From Nemertoderma westbladi (Eukaryota; Xenacoelomorpha; Nemertodermatida; Nemertodermatidae): a DNA stretch of 64,000 nucleotides. Position 1 is the stretch's first letter. Each line of letters opens with the position of its first letter. Positions 34,831 to 47,810 of the stretch are shown here, piece by piece. The position numbers and the translations under genes were made by a program. A model generated the notes under the pieces. That model was not told the DNA's origin and searched no databases. It saw only the letters and a program-made list of their open reading frames with translations. The stretch spans positions 1 through 64,000 of the forward strand of contig JAUCBJ010007806.1 in assembly GCA_032718475.1 (NCBI GenBank). Reading direction: 5' to 3'.

Positions 34831-35554
34831 TACATACAACCGTGAAAGTGAAAGTTAGTTATTGCATACGGAATAGCCATACATACAACCCTGAAAGTGA
34901 AAGTTAGTTATTGCATACGGAATAGCCATACATACAACCCTGAAAGTGAAAGTTAGTTATTGCATACGGAATAGCCATACATACAACCCTGAAAGTGAAA
35001 GTTAGTTATTGCATACGGAATAGCCATACAACTGTGAAAGTGAAAGTTAGTTATTGCATACGGAATAGCCATACATACAACCCTGAAAGTGAAAGTTAGT
35101 TATTGCATACGGAATAGCCATACAACTGTGAAAGTGAAAGTTAGTTATTGCATACGGAATAGCCATACATACAACCCTGAAAGTGAAAGTTAGTTATTGC
35201 ATACGGAATAGCCATACAACTGTGAAAGTGAAAGTTAGTTATTGCATACGGAATAGCCATACAACTGTGAAAGTGAAAGTTAGTTATTGCATACGGAATA
35301 GCCATACATACAACCCTGAAAGTGAAAGTTAGTTATTGCATACGGAATAGCCATACAACTGTGAAAGTGAAAGTTAGTTATTGCATACGGAATAGCCATA
35401 CAACTGTGAAAATGAAAGTTAGTTATTGCATACGGAATAGACATACAACTGTGAAAGTGAAAGTTAGTTATTGCATACGGAATAGCCATACATACAACTG
35501 TGAAAGTGAAAGTTATTTATTGCATACGGAATAGCCATACATACAACCCTGAAA
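34831..35554 (+). repeat. 49-bp-rich satellite block, copy 3
   Basis: It matches the stretch ending at 25092 unit for unit, with an offset of 10,462 bp. The match includes the AAAATG unit, the AGACAT unit and a 49-bp CATACATACAACTGTG unit in the same order. Confidence 0.9.
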
Positions 35555-38500
35555 GTGAAAGTTAGTTATTGCATACGGAATAGCCATACAACTGTGAAAG
35601 TGAAAGTTAGTTATTGCATACGGAATAGCCATACAACTGTGAAAGTGAAAGTTAGTTATTGCATACGGAATAGCCATACAACTGTGAAAGTGAAAGTTAG
35701 TTATTGCATACGGAATAGCCTTACAACTGTGAAAGTGAAAGTTAGTTATTGCATACGGAATAGCCATACAACTGTGAAAGTGAAAGTTAGTTATTGCATA
35801 CGGAATAGCCATACAACTGTGAAAGTGAAAGTTAGTTATTGCATACGGAATAGCCATACAACTGTGAAAGTGAAAGTTAGTTATTGCATACGGAATAGCC
35901 ATACAACTGTGAAAGTGAAAGTTAGTTATTGCATACGGAATAGCCATACAACTGTGAAAGTGAAAGTTAGTTATTGCATACGGAATAGCCATACAACTGT
36001 GAAAGTGAAAGTTAGTTATTGCATACGGAATAGCCATACAACTGTGAAAGTGAAAGTTAGTTATTGCATACGGAATAGCAATACAACTGTGAAAGTGAAA
36101 GTTAGTTATTGCATACGGAATAGCCATACAACTGTGAAAGTGAAAGTTAGTTATTGCATACGGAATAGCCATACAACTGTGAAAGTGAAAGTTAGTTATT
36201 GCATACGGAATAGCCATACAACTGTGAAAGTGAAAGTTAGTTATTGCATACGGAATAGCCATACAACTGTGAAAGTGAAAGTTAGTTATTGCATACGGAA
36301 TAGCCTTACAACTGTGAAAGTGAAAGTTAGTTATTGCATACGGAATAGCCTTACAACTGTGAAAGTTAAAGTTAGTTATTGCATACGGAATAGCCATACA
36401 ACTGTGAAAGTGAAAGTTAGTTATTGCATACGGAATAGCCTTACAACTGTGAAAGTGAAAGTTAGTTATTGCATACGGAATAGCCATACAACTGTGAAAG
36501 TGAAAGTTAGTTATTGCATACGGAATAGCCTTACAACTGTGAAAGTGAAAGTTAGTTATTGCATACGGAATAGCCTTACAACTGTGAAAGTGAAAGTTAG
36601 TTATTGCATACGGAATAGCCTTACAACTGTGAAAGTGAAAGTTAGTTATTGCATACGGAATAGCCTTACAACTGTGAAAGTGAAAGTTAGTTATTGCATA
36701 CGGAATAGCCATACAACTGTGAAAGTGAAAGTTAGTTATTGCATACGGAATAGCCTTACAACTGTGAAAGTGAAAGTTAGTTATTGCATACGGAATAGCC
36801 ATACAACTGTGAAAGTGAAAGTTAGTTATTGCATACGGAATAGCCATACAACTGTGAAAGTGAAAGTTAGTTATTGCATACGGAATAGCCATACAACTCG
36901 GAAAATGAATGTTAGTTATTGCATACGGAATAGCCATACAACTGTGAAAGTGAAAGTTAGTTATTGCATACGGAATAGCCATACAACTGTGAAAGTGAAA
37001 GTTAGTTATTGCATGCGGAATAGCCATACAACTGTGAAAGTGAAAGTGAGTTATTGCATACGGAATAGCCTTACAACTGTGAAAGTGAAAGTTAGTTATT
37101 GCATACGGAATAGCCTTACAACTGTGAAAGTGAAAGTTAGTTATTGCATACGGAATAGCCATACAACTGTGAAAGTGAAAGTTAGTTATTGCATACGGAA
37201 TAGCCATACAACTGTGAAAGTGAAAGTTAGTTATTGCATACGGAATAGCCATACAACTGTGAAAGTGAAAGTTAGTTATTGCATACGGAATAGCCTTACA
37301 ACTGTGAAAGTGAAAGTTAGTTATTGCATACGGAATAGCCATACAACTGTGAAAGTGAAAGTTAGTTATTGCATACGGAATAGCCTTACAACTGTGAAAG
37401 TGAAAGTTAGTTATTGCATACGGAATAGCCTTACAACTGTGAAAGTGAAAGTTAGTTATTGCATACGGAATAGCCATACAACTGTGAAAGTGAAAGTTAG
37501 TTATTGCATACGGAATAGCCATACAACTGTGAAAGTGAAAGTTAGTTATTGCATACGGAATAGCCATACAACTGTGAAAGTGAAAGTTAGTTATTGCATA
37601 CGGAATAGCCTTACAACTGTGAAAGTGAAAGTTAGTTATTGCATACGGAATAGCCTTACAACTGTGAAAGTGAAAGTTAGTTATTGCATACGGAATAGCC
37701 TTACAACTGTGAAAGTGAAAGTTAGTTATTGCATACGGAATAGCCATACAACTGTGAAAGTGAAAGTTAGTTATTGCATACGGAATAGCCTTACAACTGT
37801 GAAAGTGAAAGTTAGTTATTGCATACGGAATAGCCTTACAACTGTGAAAGTGAAAGTTAGTTATTGCATACGGAATAGCCATACAACTGTGAAAGTGAAA
37901 GTTAGTTATTGCATACGGAATAGCCATACAACTGTGAAAGTGAAAGTTAGTTATTGCATACGGAATAGCCATACAACTGTGAAAGTGAAAGTTAGTTATT
38001 GCATACGGAATAGCCTTACAACTGTGAAAGTGAAAGTTAGTTATTGCATACGGAATAGCCTTACAACTGTGAAAGTGAAAGTTAGTTATTGCATACGGAA
38101 TAGCCATACAACTGTGAAAGTGAAAGTTAGTTATTGCATACGGAATAGCCTTACGACTGTGAAAGTGAAAGTTAGTTATTGCATACGGAATAGCCATACA
38201 ACTCGGAAAATGAAAGTTAGTTATTGCATACGGAATAGCCATACAACTGTGAAAGTGAAAGTTAGTTATTGCATACGGAATAGCCTTACAACTGTGAAAG
38301 TGAAAGTTAGTTATTGCATACGGAATAGCCATACAACTGTGAAAGTGAATGTTAGTTATTGCATACGGAATAGCCATACAACTGTGAAAGTGAAAGTTAG
38401 TTATTGCATACGGAATAGCCATACAACTGTGAAAGTGAAAGTTAGTTATTGCATACGGAATAGCCATACAACTGTGAAAGTGAAAGTTAGTTATTGCATA

Positions 38501-39006
38501 CGGAATAGCCATACAACTGTGAAAGTGAAAGTTAGTTATTGCATACGGAATAGCCATACAACTGTGAAAGTGAAAGTTAGTTATTGCATACGGAATAGCC
38601 ATACAACTGTGAAAGTGAAAGTTAGTTATTGCATACGGAATAGCCATACAACTGTGAAAGTGAAAGTTAGTTATTGCATACGGAATAGCCATACAACTGT
38701 GAAAGTGAAAGTTAGTTATTGCATACGGAATAGCCATACAACTGTGAAAGTGAAAGTTAGTTATTGCATACGGAATAGCCATACAACTGTGAAAGTGAAA
38801 GTTAGTTATTGCATACGGAATAGCCATACAACTGTGAAAGTGAAAGTTAGTTATTGCATACGGAATAGCCATACAACTGTGAAAGTGAAAGTTAGTTATT
38901 GCATACGGAATAGCCATACAACTGTGAAAGTGAAAGTTAGTTATTGCATACGGAATAGCCATACAACTCGGAAAATGAAAGTTAGTTATTGCATACGGAA
39001 TAGCCA

Positions 39007-41855
39007 TACATACAACTGTGAAAGTGAAAGTTAGTTATTGCATACAGAATAGCCATACATACAACTGTGAAAGTGAAAGTTAGTTATTGCATACGGAATA
39101 GCCATACAACTGTGAAAGTGAAAGTTAGTTATTGCATACGGAATAGCCATACAACTGTGAAAGTGAAAGTTAGTTATTGCATACGGAATAGCCATACAAC
39201 TGTGAAAGTGAAAGTTAGTTATTGCATACGGAATAGCCATACAACTGTGAAAGTGAAAGTTAGTTATTGCATACGGAATAGCCATACAACTGTGAAAGTG
39301 AAAGTTAGTTATTGCATACGGAATAGCCATACAACTGTGAAAGTGAAAGTTAGTTATTGCATACGGAATAGCCATACAACTGTGAAAGTGAAAGTTAGTT
39401 ATTGCATACGGAATAGCCATACAACTGTGAAAGTGAAAGTTAGTTATTGCATACGGAATAGCCTTACAACTGTGAAAGTGAAAGTTAGTTATTGCATACG
39501 GAATAGCCATACAACTGTGAAAGTGAAAGTTGGTTATTGCATACGGAATAGCCTTACAACTGTGAAAGTGAAAGTTAGTTATTGCATACGGAATAGCCAT
39601 ACAACTGTGAAAGTGAAAGTTAGTTATTGCATACGGAATAGCCATACAACTGTGAAAGTGAAAGTTAGTTATTGCATACGGAATAGCCATACAACTCGGA
39701 AAATGAAAGTTAGTTATTGCATACGGAATAGCCATACAACTCGGAAAATGAAAGTTAGTTATTGCATACGGAATAGCCTTACAACTGTGAAAGTGAAAGT
39801 TAGTTATTGCATACGGAATAGCCATACAACTGTGAAAGTGAAAGTTAGTTATTGCATACGGAATAGCCATACAACTGTGAAAGTGAAAGTTAGTTATTGC
39901 ATACGGAATAGCCATACAACTGTGAAAGTGAAAGTTAGTTATTGCATACGGAATAGCCATACAACTGTGAAAGTGAAAGTTAGTTATTGCAAACGGAATA
40001 GACATATAACTGTGAAAGTGAAAGTTAGTTATTGCATACGGAATAGACATATAACTGTGAAAGTGAAAGTTAGTTATTGCATACGGAATAGCCATACAAC
40101 TGTGAAAGTGAAAGTTAGTTATTGCATACGGAATAGCCATACAACTGTGAAAGTGAAAGTTAGTTATTGCAAACGGAATAGACATATAACTGTGAAAGTG
40201 AAAGTTAGTTATTGCATACGGAATAGCCATACAACTGTGAAAGTGAAAGTTAGTTATTGCAAACGGAATAGACATATAACTGTGAAAGTGAAAGTTAGTT
40301 ATTGCATACGGAATAGCCTTACAACTGTGAAAGTGAAAGTTAGTTATTGCAAACGGAATAGACATATAACTGTGAAAGTGAAAGTTAGTTATTGCATACG
40401 GAATAGACATATAACTGTGAAAGTGAAAGTTAGTTATTGCATACGGAATAGCAATACATACAACTGTGAAAGTGAAAGTTAGTTATTGCATACGGAATAG
40501 CCATACAACTGTGAAAGTGAAAGTTAGTTATTGCAAACGGAATAGACATATAACTGTGAAAGTGAAAGTTAGTTATTGCATACGGAATAGACATATAACT
40601 GTGAAAGTGAAAGTTAGTTATTGCATACGGAATAGCCATACATACAACTCTGAAAGTGAAAGTTAGTTATTGCAAACGGAATAGCCATACAACTGTGAAA
40701 GTTAAGTTAGTTATTGCATACGGAATAGCCATACAACTGTGAAAGTGAAAGTTAGTTATTGCATACGGAATAGCCATACAACTGTGAAAGTGAAAGTTAG
40801 TTATTGCATACGGAATAGCCTTACAACTGTGAAAGTGAAAGTTAGTTATTGCATACGGAATAGCCTTACAACTGTGAAAGTGAAAGTTAGTTATTGCATA
40901 CGGAATAGCCATACAACTGTGAAAGTGAAAGTTAGTTATTGCATACGGAATAGCCTTACAACTGTGAAAGTGAAAGTTAGTTATTGCATACGGAATAGCC
41001 ATACAACAGTGAAAGTGAAAGTTAGTTATTGCATACGGAATAGCCATACAACTGTGAAAGTGAAAGTTAGTTATTGCATACGGAATAGCCATACAACTGT
41101 GAAAGTGAAAGTTAGTTATTGCATACGGAATAGCCATACAACTGTGAAAGTGAAAGATAGTTACTGCATACGGAATAGCCATACAACTGTGAAAGTGAAA
41201 GTTAGTTATTGCATACGGAATAGCCATACAACTCGGAAAATGAAAGTTAGTTATTGCATACGGAATAGCCATACAACTCTGAAAGTGAAAGTTAGTTATT
41301 GCATACGGAATAGCCTTACAACTGTGAAAGTGAAAGTTAGTTATTGCATACGGAATAGCCATACAACTGTGAAAGTGAAAGTTAGTTATTGCATACGGAA
41401 TAGCCATACAACTGTGAAAGTGAAAGTTAGTTATTGCATACGGAATAGCCATACAACTGTGAAAGTGAAAGTTAGTTATTGCATACGGAATAGCCATACA
41501 ACTGTGAAAGTGAAAGTTAGTTATTGCATACGGAATAGCCTTACAACTGTGAAAGTGAAAGTTAGTTATTGCATACGGAATAGCCATACAACTGTGAAAG
41601 TGAAAGTTAGTTATTGCATACGGAATAGCCTTACAACTGTGAAAGTGAAAGTTAGTTATTGCATACGGAATAGCCATACAACTGTGAAAGTGAAAGTTAG
41701 TTATTGCATACGGAATAGCCATACAACTGTGAAAGTGAAAGTTAGTTATTGCATACGGAATAGCCTTACAACTGTGAAAGTGAAAGTTAGTTATTGCATA
41801 CGGAATAGCCATACAACTGTGAAAGTGAAAGTTAGTTATTGCATACGGAATAGCC
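39007..41855 (+). repeat. Satellite segmental duplication, copy 1 (offset 5,955 bp)
   Basis: It includes a run of AAACGGAATAGACATATAAC units (39985-40580), a GTTGGTTATTGC unit, two consecutive ACTCGGAAAATG units and a 44-bp unit (AAAGTTAAGTTAG near 40700). The same markers recur in the same order 5,955 bp to the right. Confidence 0.92.
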
Positions 41856-43940
41856 TTACAACTGTGAAAGTGAAAGTTAGTTATTGCATACGGAATAGCC
41901 TTACAACTGTGAAAGTGAAAGTTAGTTATTGCATACGGAATAGCCATACAACTGTGAAAGTGAAAGTTAGTTATTGCATACGGAATAGCCATACAACTGT
42001 GAAAGTGAAAGTTAGTTATTGCATACGGAATAGCCATACAACTGTGAAAGTGAAAGTTAGTTATTGCATACGGAATAGCCTTACAACTGTGAAAGTGAAA
42101 GTTAGTTATTGCATACGGAATAGCCTTACAACTGTGAAAGTGAAAGTTAGTTATTGCATACGGAATAGCCATACAACTGTGAAAGTGAAAGTTAGTTATT
42201 GCATACGGAATAGCCTTACGACTGTGAAAGTGAAAGTTAGTTATTGCATACGGAATAGCCATACAACTCGGAAAATGAAAGTTAGTTATTGCATACGGAA
42301 TAGCCATACAACTGTGAAAGTGAAAGTTAGTTATTGCATACGGAATAGCCTTACAACTGTGAAAGTGAAAGTTAGTTATTGCATACGGAATAGCCATACA
42401 ACTGTGAAAGTGAATGTTAGTTATTGCATACGGAATAGCCATACAACTGTGAAAGTGAAAGTTAGTTATTGCATACGGAATAGCCATACAACTGTGAAAG
42501 TGAAAGTTAGTTATTGCATACGGAATAGCCATACAACTGTGAAAGTGAAAGATAGTTACTGCATACGGAATAGCCATACAACTGTGAAAGTGAAAGTTAG
42601 TTATTGCATACGGAATAGCCATACAACTCGGAAAATGAAAGTTAGTTATTGCATACGGAATAGCCATACAACTCTGAAAGTGAAAGTTAGTTATTGCATA
42701 CGGAATAGCCTTACAACTGTGAAAGTGAAAGTTAGTTATTGCATACGGAATAGCCATACAACTGTGAAAGTGAAAGTTAGTTATTGCATACGGAATAGCC
42801 ATACAACTGTGAAAGTGAAAGTTAGTTATTGCATACGGAATAGCCATACAACTGTGAAAGTGAAAGTTAGTTATTGCATACGGAATAGCCATACAACTGT
42901 GAAAGTGAAAGTTAGTTATTGCATACGGAATAGCCTTACAACTGTGAAAGTGAAAGTTAGTTATTGCATACGGAATAGCCATACAACTGTGAAAGTGAAA
43001 GTTAGTTATTGCATACGGAATAGCCTTACAACTGTGAAAGTGAAAGTTAGTTATTGCATACGGAATAGCCATACAACTGTGAAAGTGAAAATTAGTTATT
43101 GCATACGGAATAGCCATACAACTGTGAAAGTGAAAGTTAGTTATTGCATACGGAATAGCCTTACAACTGTGAAAGTGAAAGTTAGTTATTGCATACGGAA
43201 TAGCCATACAACTGTGAAAGTGAAAGTTAGTTATTGCATACGGAATAGCCTTACAACTGTGAAAGTGAAAGTTAGTTATTGCATACGGAATAGCCTTACA
43301 ACTGTGAAAGTGAAAGTTAGTTATTGCATACGGAATAGCCATACAACTGTGAAAGTGAAAGTTAGTTATTGCATACGGAATAGCCATACAACTGTGAAAG
43401 TGAAAGTTAGTTATTGCATACGGAATAGCCATACAACTGTGAAAGTGAAAGTTAGTTATTGCATACGGAATAGCCTTACAACTGTGAAAGTGAAAGTTAG
43501 TTATTGCATACGGAATAGCCTTACAACTGTGAAAGTGAAAGTTAGTTATTGCATACGGAATAGCCATACAACTGTGAAAGTGAAAGTTAGTTATTGCATA
43601 CGGAATAGCCTTACGACTGTGAAAGTGAAAGTTAGTTATTGCATACGGAATAGCCATACAACTCGGAAAATGAAAGTTAGTTATTGCATACGGAATAGCC
43701 ATACAACTGTGAAAGTGAAAGTTAGTTATTGCATACGGAATAGCCTTACAACTGTGAAAGTGAAAGTTAGTTATTGCATACGGAATAGCCATACAACTGT
43801 GAAAGTGAATGTTAGTTATTGCATACGGAATAGCCATACAACTGTGAAAGTGAAAGTTAGTTATTGCATACGGAATAGCCATACAACTGTGAAAGTGAAA
43901 GTTAGTTATTGCATACGGAATAGCCATACAACTGTGAAAG
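41150..43940 (+). repeat. Tandem higher-order unit of 31 monomers (1,395 bp), two copies
   Basis: Marker units repeat 1,395 bp apart: GATAGTTACTGC at 41156 and 42551, ACTCTGAAAG at 41275 and 42670, CCTTACGACTGTG at 42216 and 43611. A shorter 12-monomer (540-bp) step follows, with CCTTACGACTGTG at 43611 and 44151. Confidence 0.88.
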
Positions 43941-44961
43941 TGAAAGTTAGTTATTGCATACGGAATAGCCATACAACTGTGAAAGTGAAAGTTAGTTATT
44001 GCATACGGAATAGCCATACAACTGTGAAAGTGAAAGTTAGTTATTGCATACGGAATAGCCATACAACAGTGAAAGTGAAAGTTAGTTATTGCATACGGAA
44101 TAGCCATACAACTGTGAAAGTGAAAGTTAGTTATTGCATACGGAATAGCCTTACGACTGTGAAAGTGAAAGTTAGTTATTGCATACGGAATAGCCATACA
44201 ACTCGGAAAATGAAAGTTAGTTATTGCATACGGAATAGCCATACAACTGTGAAAGTGAAAGTTAGTTATTGCATACGGAATAGCCTTACAACTGTGAAAG
44301 TGAAAGTTAGTTATTGCATACGGAATAGCCATACAACTGTGAAAGTGAATGTTAGTTATTGCATACGGAATAGCCATACAACTGTGAAAGTGAAAGTTAG
44401 TTATTGCATACGGAATAGCCATACAACTGTGAAAGTGAAAGTTAGTTATTGCATACGGAATAGCCATACAACTGTGAAAGTGAAAGTTAGTTATTGCATA
44501 CGGAATAGCCATACAACTGTGAAAGTGAAAGTTAGTTATTGCATACGGAATAGCCATACAACTGTGAAAGTGAAAGTTAGTTATTGCATACGGAATAGCC
44601 ATACAACAGTGAAAGTGAAAGTTAGTTATTGCATACGGAATAGCCATACAACTGTGAAAGTGAAAGTTAGTTATTGCATACGGAATAGCCATACAACTGT
44701 GAAAGTGAAAGTTAGTTATTGCATACGGAATAGCCATACAACTGTGAAAGTGAAAGTTAGTTATTGCATACGGAATAGCCATACAACTGTGAAAGTGAAA
44801 GTTAGTTATTGCATACGGAATAGCCATACAACTGTGAAAGTGAAAGTTAGTTATTGCATACGGAATAGCCATACAACTGTGAAAGTGAAAGTTAGTTATT
44901 GCATACGGAATAGCCATACAACTCGGAAAATGAAAGTTAGTTATTGCATACGGAATAGCCA

Positions 44962-47810
44962 TACATACAACTGTGAAAGTGAAAGTTAGTTATTGCATAC
45001 AGAATAGCCATACATACAACTGTGAAAGTGAAAGTTAGTTATTGCATACGGAATAGCCATACAACTGTGAAAGTGAAAGTTAGTTATTGCATACGGAATA
45101 GCCATACAACTGTGAAAGTGAAAGTTAGTTATTGCATACGGAATAGCCATACAACTGTGAAAGTGAAAGTTAGTTATTGCATACGGAATAGCCATACAAC
45201 TGTGAAAGTGAAAGTTAGTTATTGCATACGGAATAGCCATACAACTGTGAAAGTGAAAGTTAGTTATTGCATACGGAATAGCCATACAACTGTGAAAGTG
45301 AAAGTTAGTTATTGCATACGGAATAGCCATACAACTGTGAAAGTGAAAGTTAGTTATTGCATACGGAATAGCCATACAACTGTGAAAGTGAAAGTTAGTT
45401 ATTGCATACGGAATAGCCTTACAACTGTGAAAGTGAAAGTTAGTTATTGCATACGGAATAGCCATACAACTGTGAAAGTGAAAGTTGGTTATTGCATACG
45501 GAATAGCCTTACAACTGTGAAAGTGAAAGTTAGTTATTGCATACGGAATAGCCATACAACTGTGAAAGTGAAAGTTAGTTATTGCATACGGAATAGCCAT
45601 ACAACTGTGAAAGTGAAAGTTAGTTATTGCATACGGAATAGCCATACAACTCGGAAAATGAAAGTTAGTTATTGCATACGGAATAGCCATACAACTCGGA
45701 AAATGAAAGTTAGTTATTGCATACGGAATAGCCTTACAACTGTGAAAGTGAAAGTTAGTTATTGCATACGGAATAGCCATACAACTGTGAAAGTGAAAGT
45801 TAGTTATTGCATACGGAATAGCCATACAACTGTGAAAGTGAAAGTTAGTTATTGCATACGGAATAGCCATACAACTGTGAAAGTGAAAGTTAGTTATTGC
45901 ATACGGAATAGCCATACAACTGTGAAAGTGAAAGTTAGTTATTGCAAACGGAATAGACATATAACTGTGAAAGTGAAAGTTAGTTATTGCATACGGAATA
46001 GACATATAACTGTGAAAGTGAAAGTTAGTTATTGCATACGGAATAGCCATACAACTGTGAAAGTGAAAGTTAGTTATTGCATACGGAATAGCCATACAAC
46101 TGTGAAAGTGAAAGTTAGTTATTGCAAACGGAATAGACATATAACTGTGAAAGTGAAAGTTAGTTATTGCATACGGAATAGCCATACAACTGTGAAAGTG
46201 AAAGTTAGTTATTGCAAACGGAATAGACATATAACTGTGAAAGTGAAAGTTAGTTATTGCATACGGAATAGCCTTACAACTGTGAAAGTGAAAGTTAGTT
46301 ATTGCAAACGGAATAGACATATAACTGTGAAAGTGAAAGTTAGTTATTGCATACGGAATAGACATATAACTGTGAAAGTGAAAGTTAGTTATTGCATACG
46401 GAATAGCAATACATACAACTGTGAAAGTGAAAGTTAGTTATTGCATACGGAATAGCCATACAACTGTGAAAGTGAAAGTTAGTTATTGCAAACGGAATAG
46501 ACATATAACTGTGAAAGTGAAAGTTAGTTATTGCATACGGAATAGACATATAACTGTGAAAGTGAAAGTTAGTTATTGCATACGGAATAGCCATACATAC
46601 AACTCTGAAAGTGAAAGTTAGTTATTGCAAACGGAATAGCCATACAACTGTGAAAGTTAAGTTAGTTATTGCATACGGAATAGCCATACAACTGTGAAAG
46701 TGAAAGTTAGTTATTGCATACGGAATAGCCATACAACTGTGAAAGTGAAAGTTAGTTATTGCATACGGAATAGCCTTACAACTGTGAAAGTGAAAGTTAG
46801 TTATTGCATACGGAATAGCCTTACAACTGTGAAAGTGAAAGTTAGTTATTGCATACGGAATAGCCATACAACTGTGAAAGTGAAAGTTAGTTATTGCATA
46901 CGGAATAGCCTTACAACTGTGAAAGTGAAAGTTAGTTATTGTATACGGAATAGCCATACAACAGTGAAAGTGAAAGTTAGTTATTGCATACGGAATAGCC
47001 ATACAACTGTGAAAGTGAAAGTTAGTTATTGCATACGGAATAGCCATACAACTGTGAAAGTGAAAGTTAGTTATTGCATACGGAATAGCCATACAACTGT
47101 GAAAGTGAAAGATAGTTACTGCATACGGAATAGCCATACAACTGTGAAAGTGAAAGTTAGTTATTGCATACGGAATAGCCATACAACTCGGAAAATGAAA
47201 GTTAGTTATTGCATACGGAATAGCCATACAACTCTGAAAGTGAAAGTTAGTTATTGCATACGGAATAGCCTTACAACTGTGAAAGTGAAAGTTAGTTATT
47301 GCATACGGAATAGCCATACAACTGTGAAAGTGAAAGTTAGTTATTGCATACGGAATAGCCATACAACTGTGAAAGTGAAAGTTAGTTATTGCATACGGAA
47401 TAGCCATACAACTGTGAAAGTGAAAGTTAGTTATTGCATACGGAATAGCCATACAACTGTGAAAGTGAAAGTTAGTTATTGCATACGGAATAGCCTTACA
47501 ACTGTGAAAGTGAAAGTTAGTTATTGCATACGGAATAGCCATACAACTGTGAAAGTGAAAGTTAGTTATTGCATACGGAATAGCCTTACAACTGTGAAAG
47601 TGAAAGTTAGTTATTGCATACGGAATAGCCATACAACTGTGAAAGTGAAAGTTAGTTATTGCATACGGAATAGCCATACAACTGTGAAAGTGAAAGTTAG
47701 TTATTGCATACGGAATAGCCTTACAACTGTGAAAGTGAAAGTTAGTTATTGCATACGGAATAGCCATACAACTGTGAAAGTGAAAGTTAGTTATTGCATA
47801 CGGAATAGCC
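44962..47810 (+). repeat. Satellite segmental duplication, copy 2 (offset 5,955 bp)
   Basis: This is the partner of 39007-41855. The open frames derived from the two copies (459 and 471 codons) are the same length and read alike. The copies diverge at about 47810, where copy 2 has two ACTCGGAAAATG units and copy 1 does not. Confidence 0.92.

Noticed and set aside
25051-46365. Very long open frames on both strands of the satellite as genuine repetitive protein genes
   Set aside because: They follow from a 45-bp period with one stop-free frame per strand. They break at every 46- and 49-bp unit, have no unique ends or introns, and are equally open on both strands.
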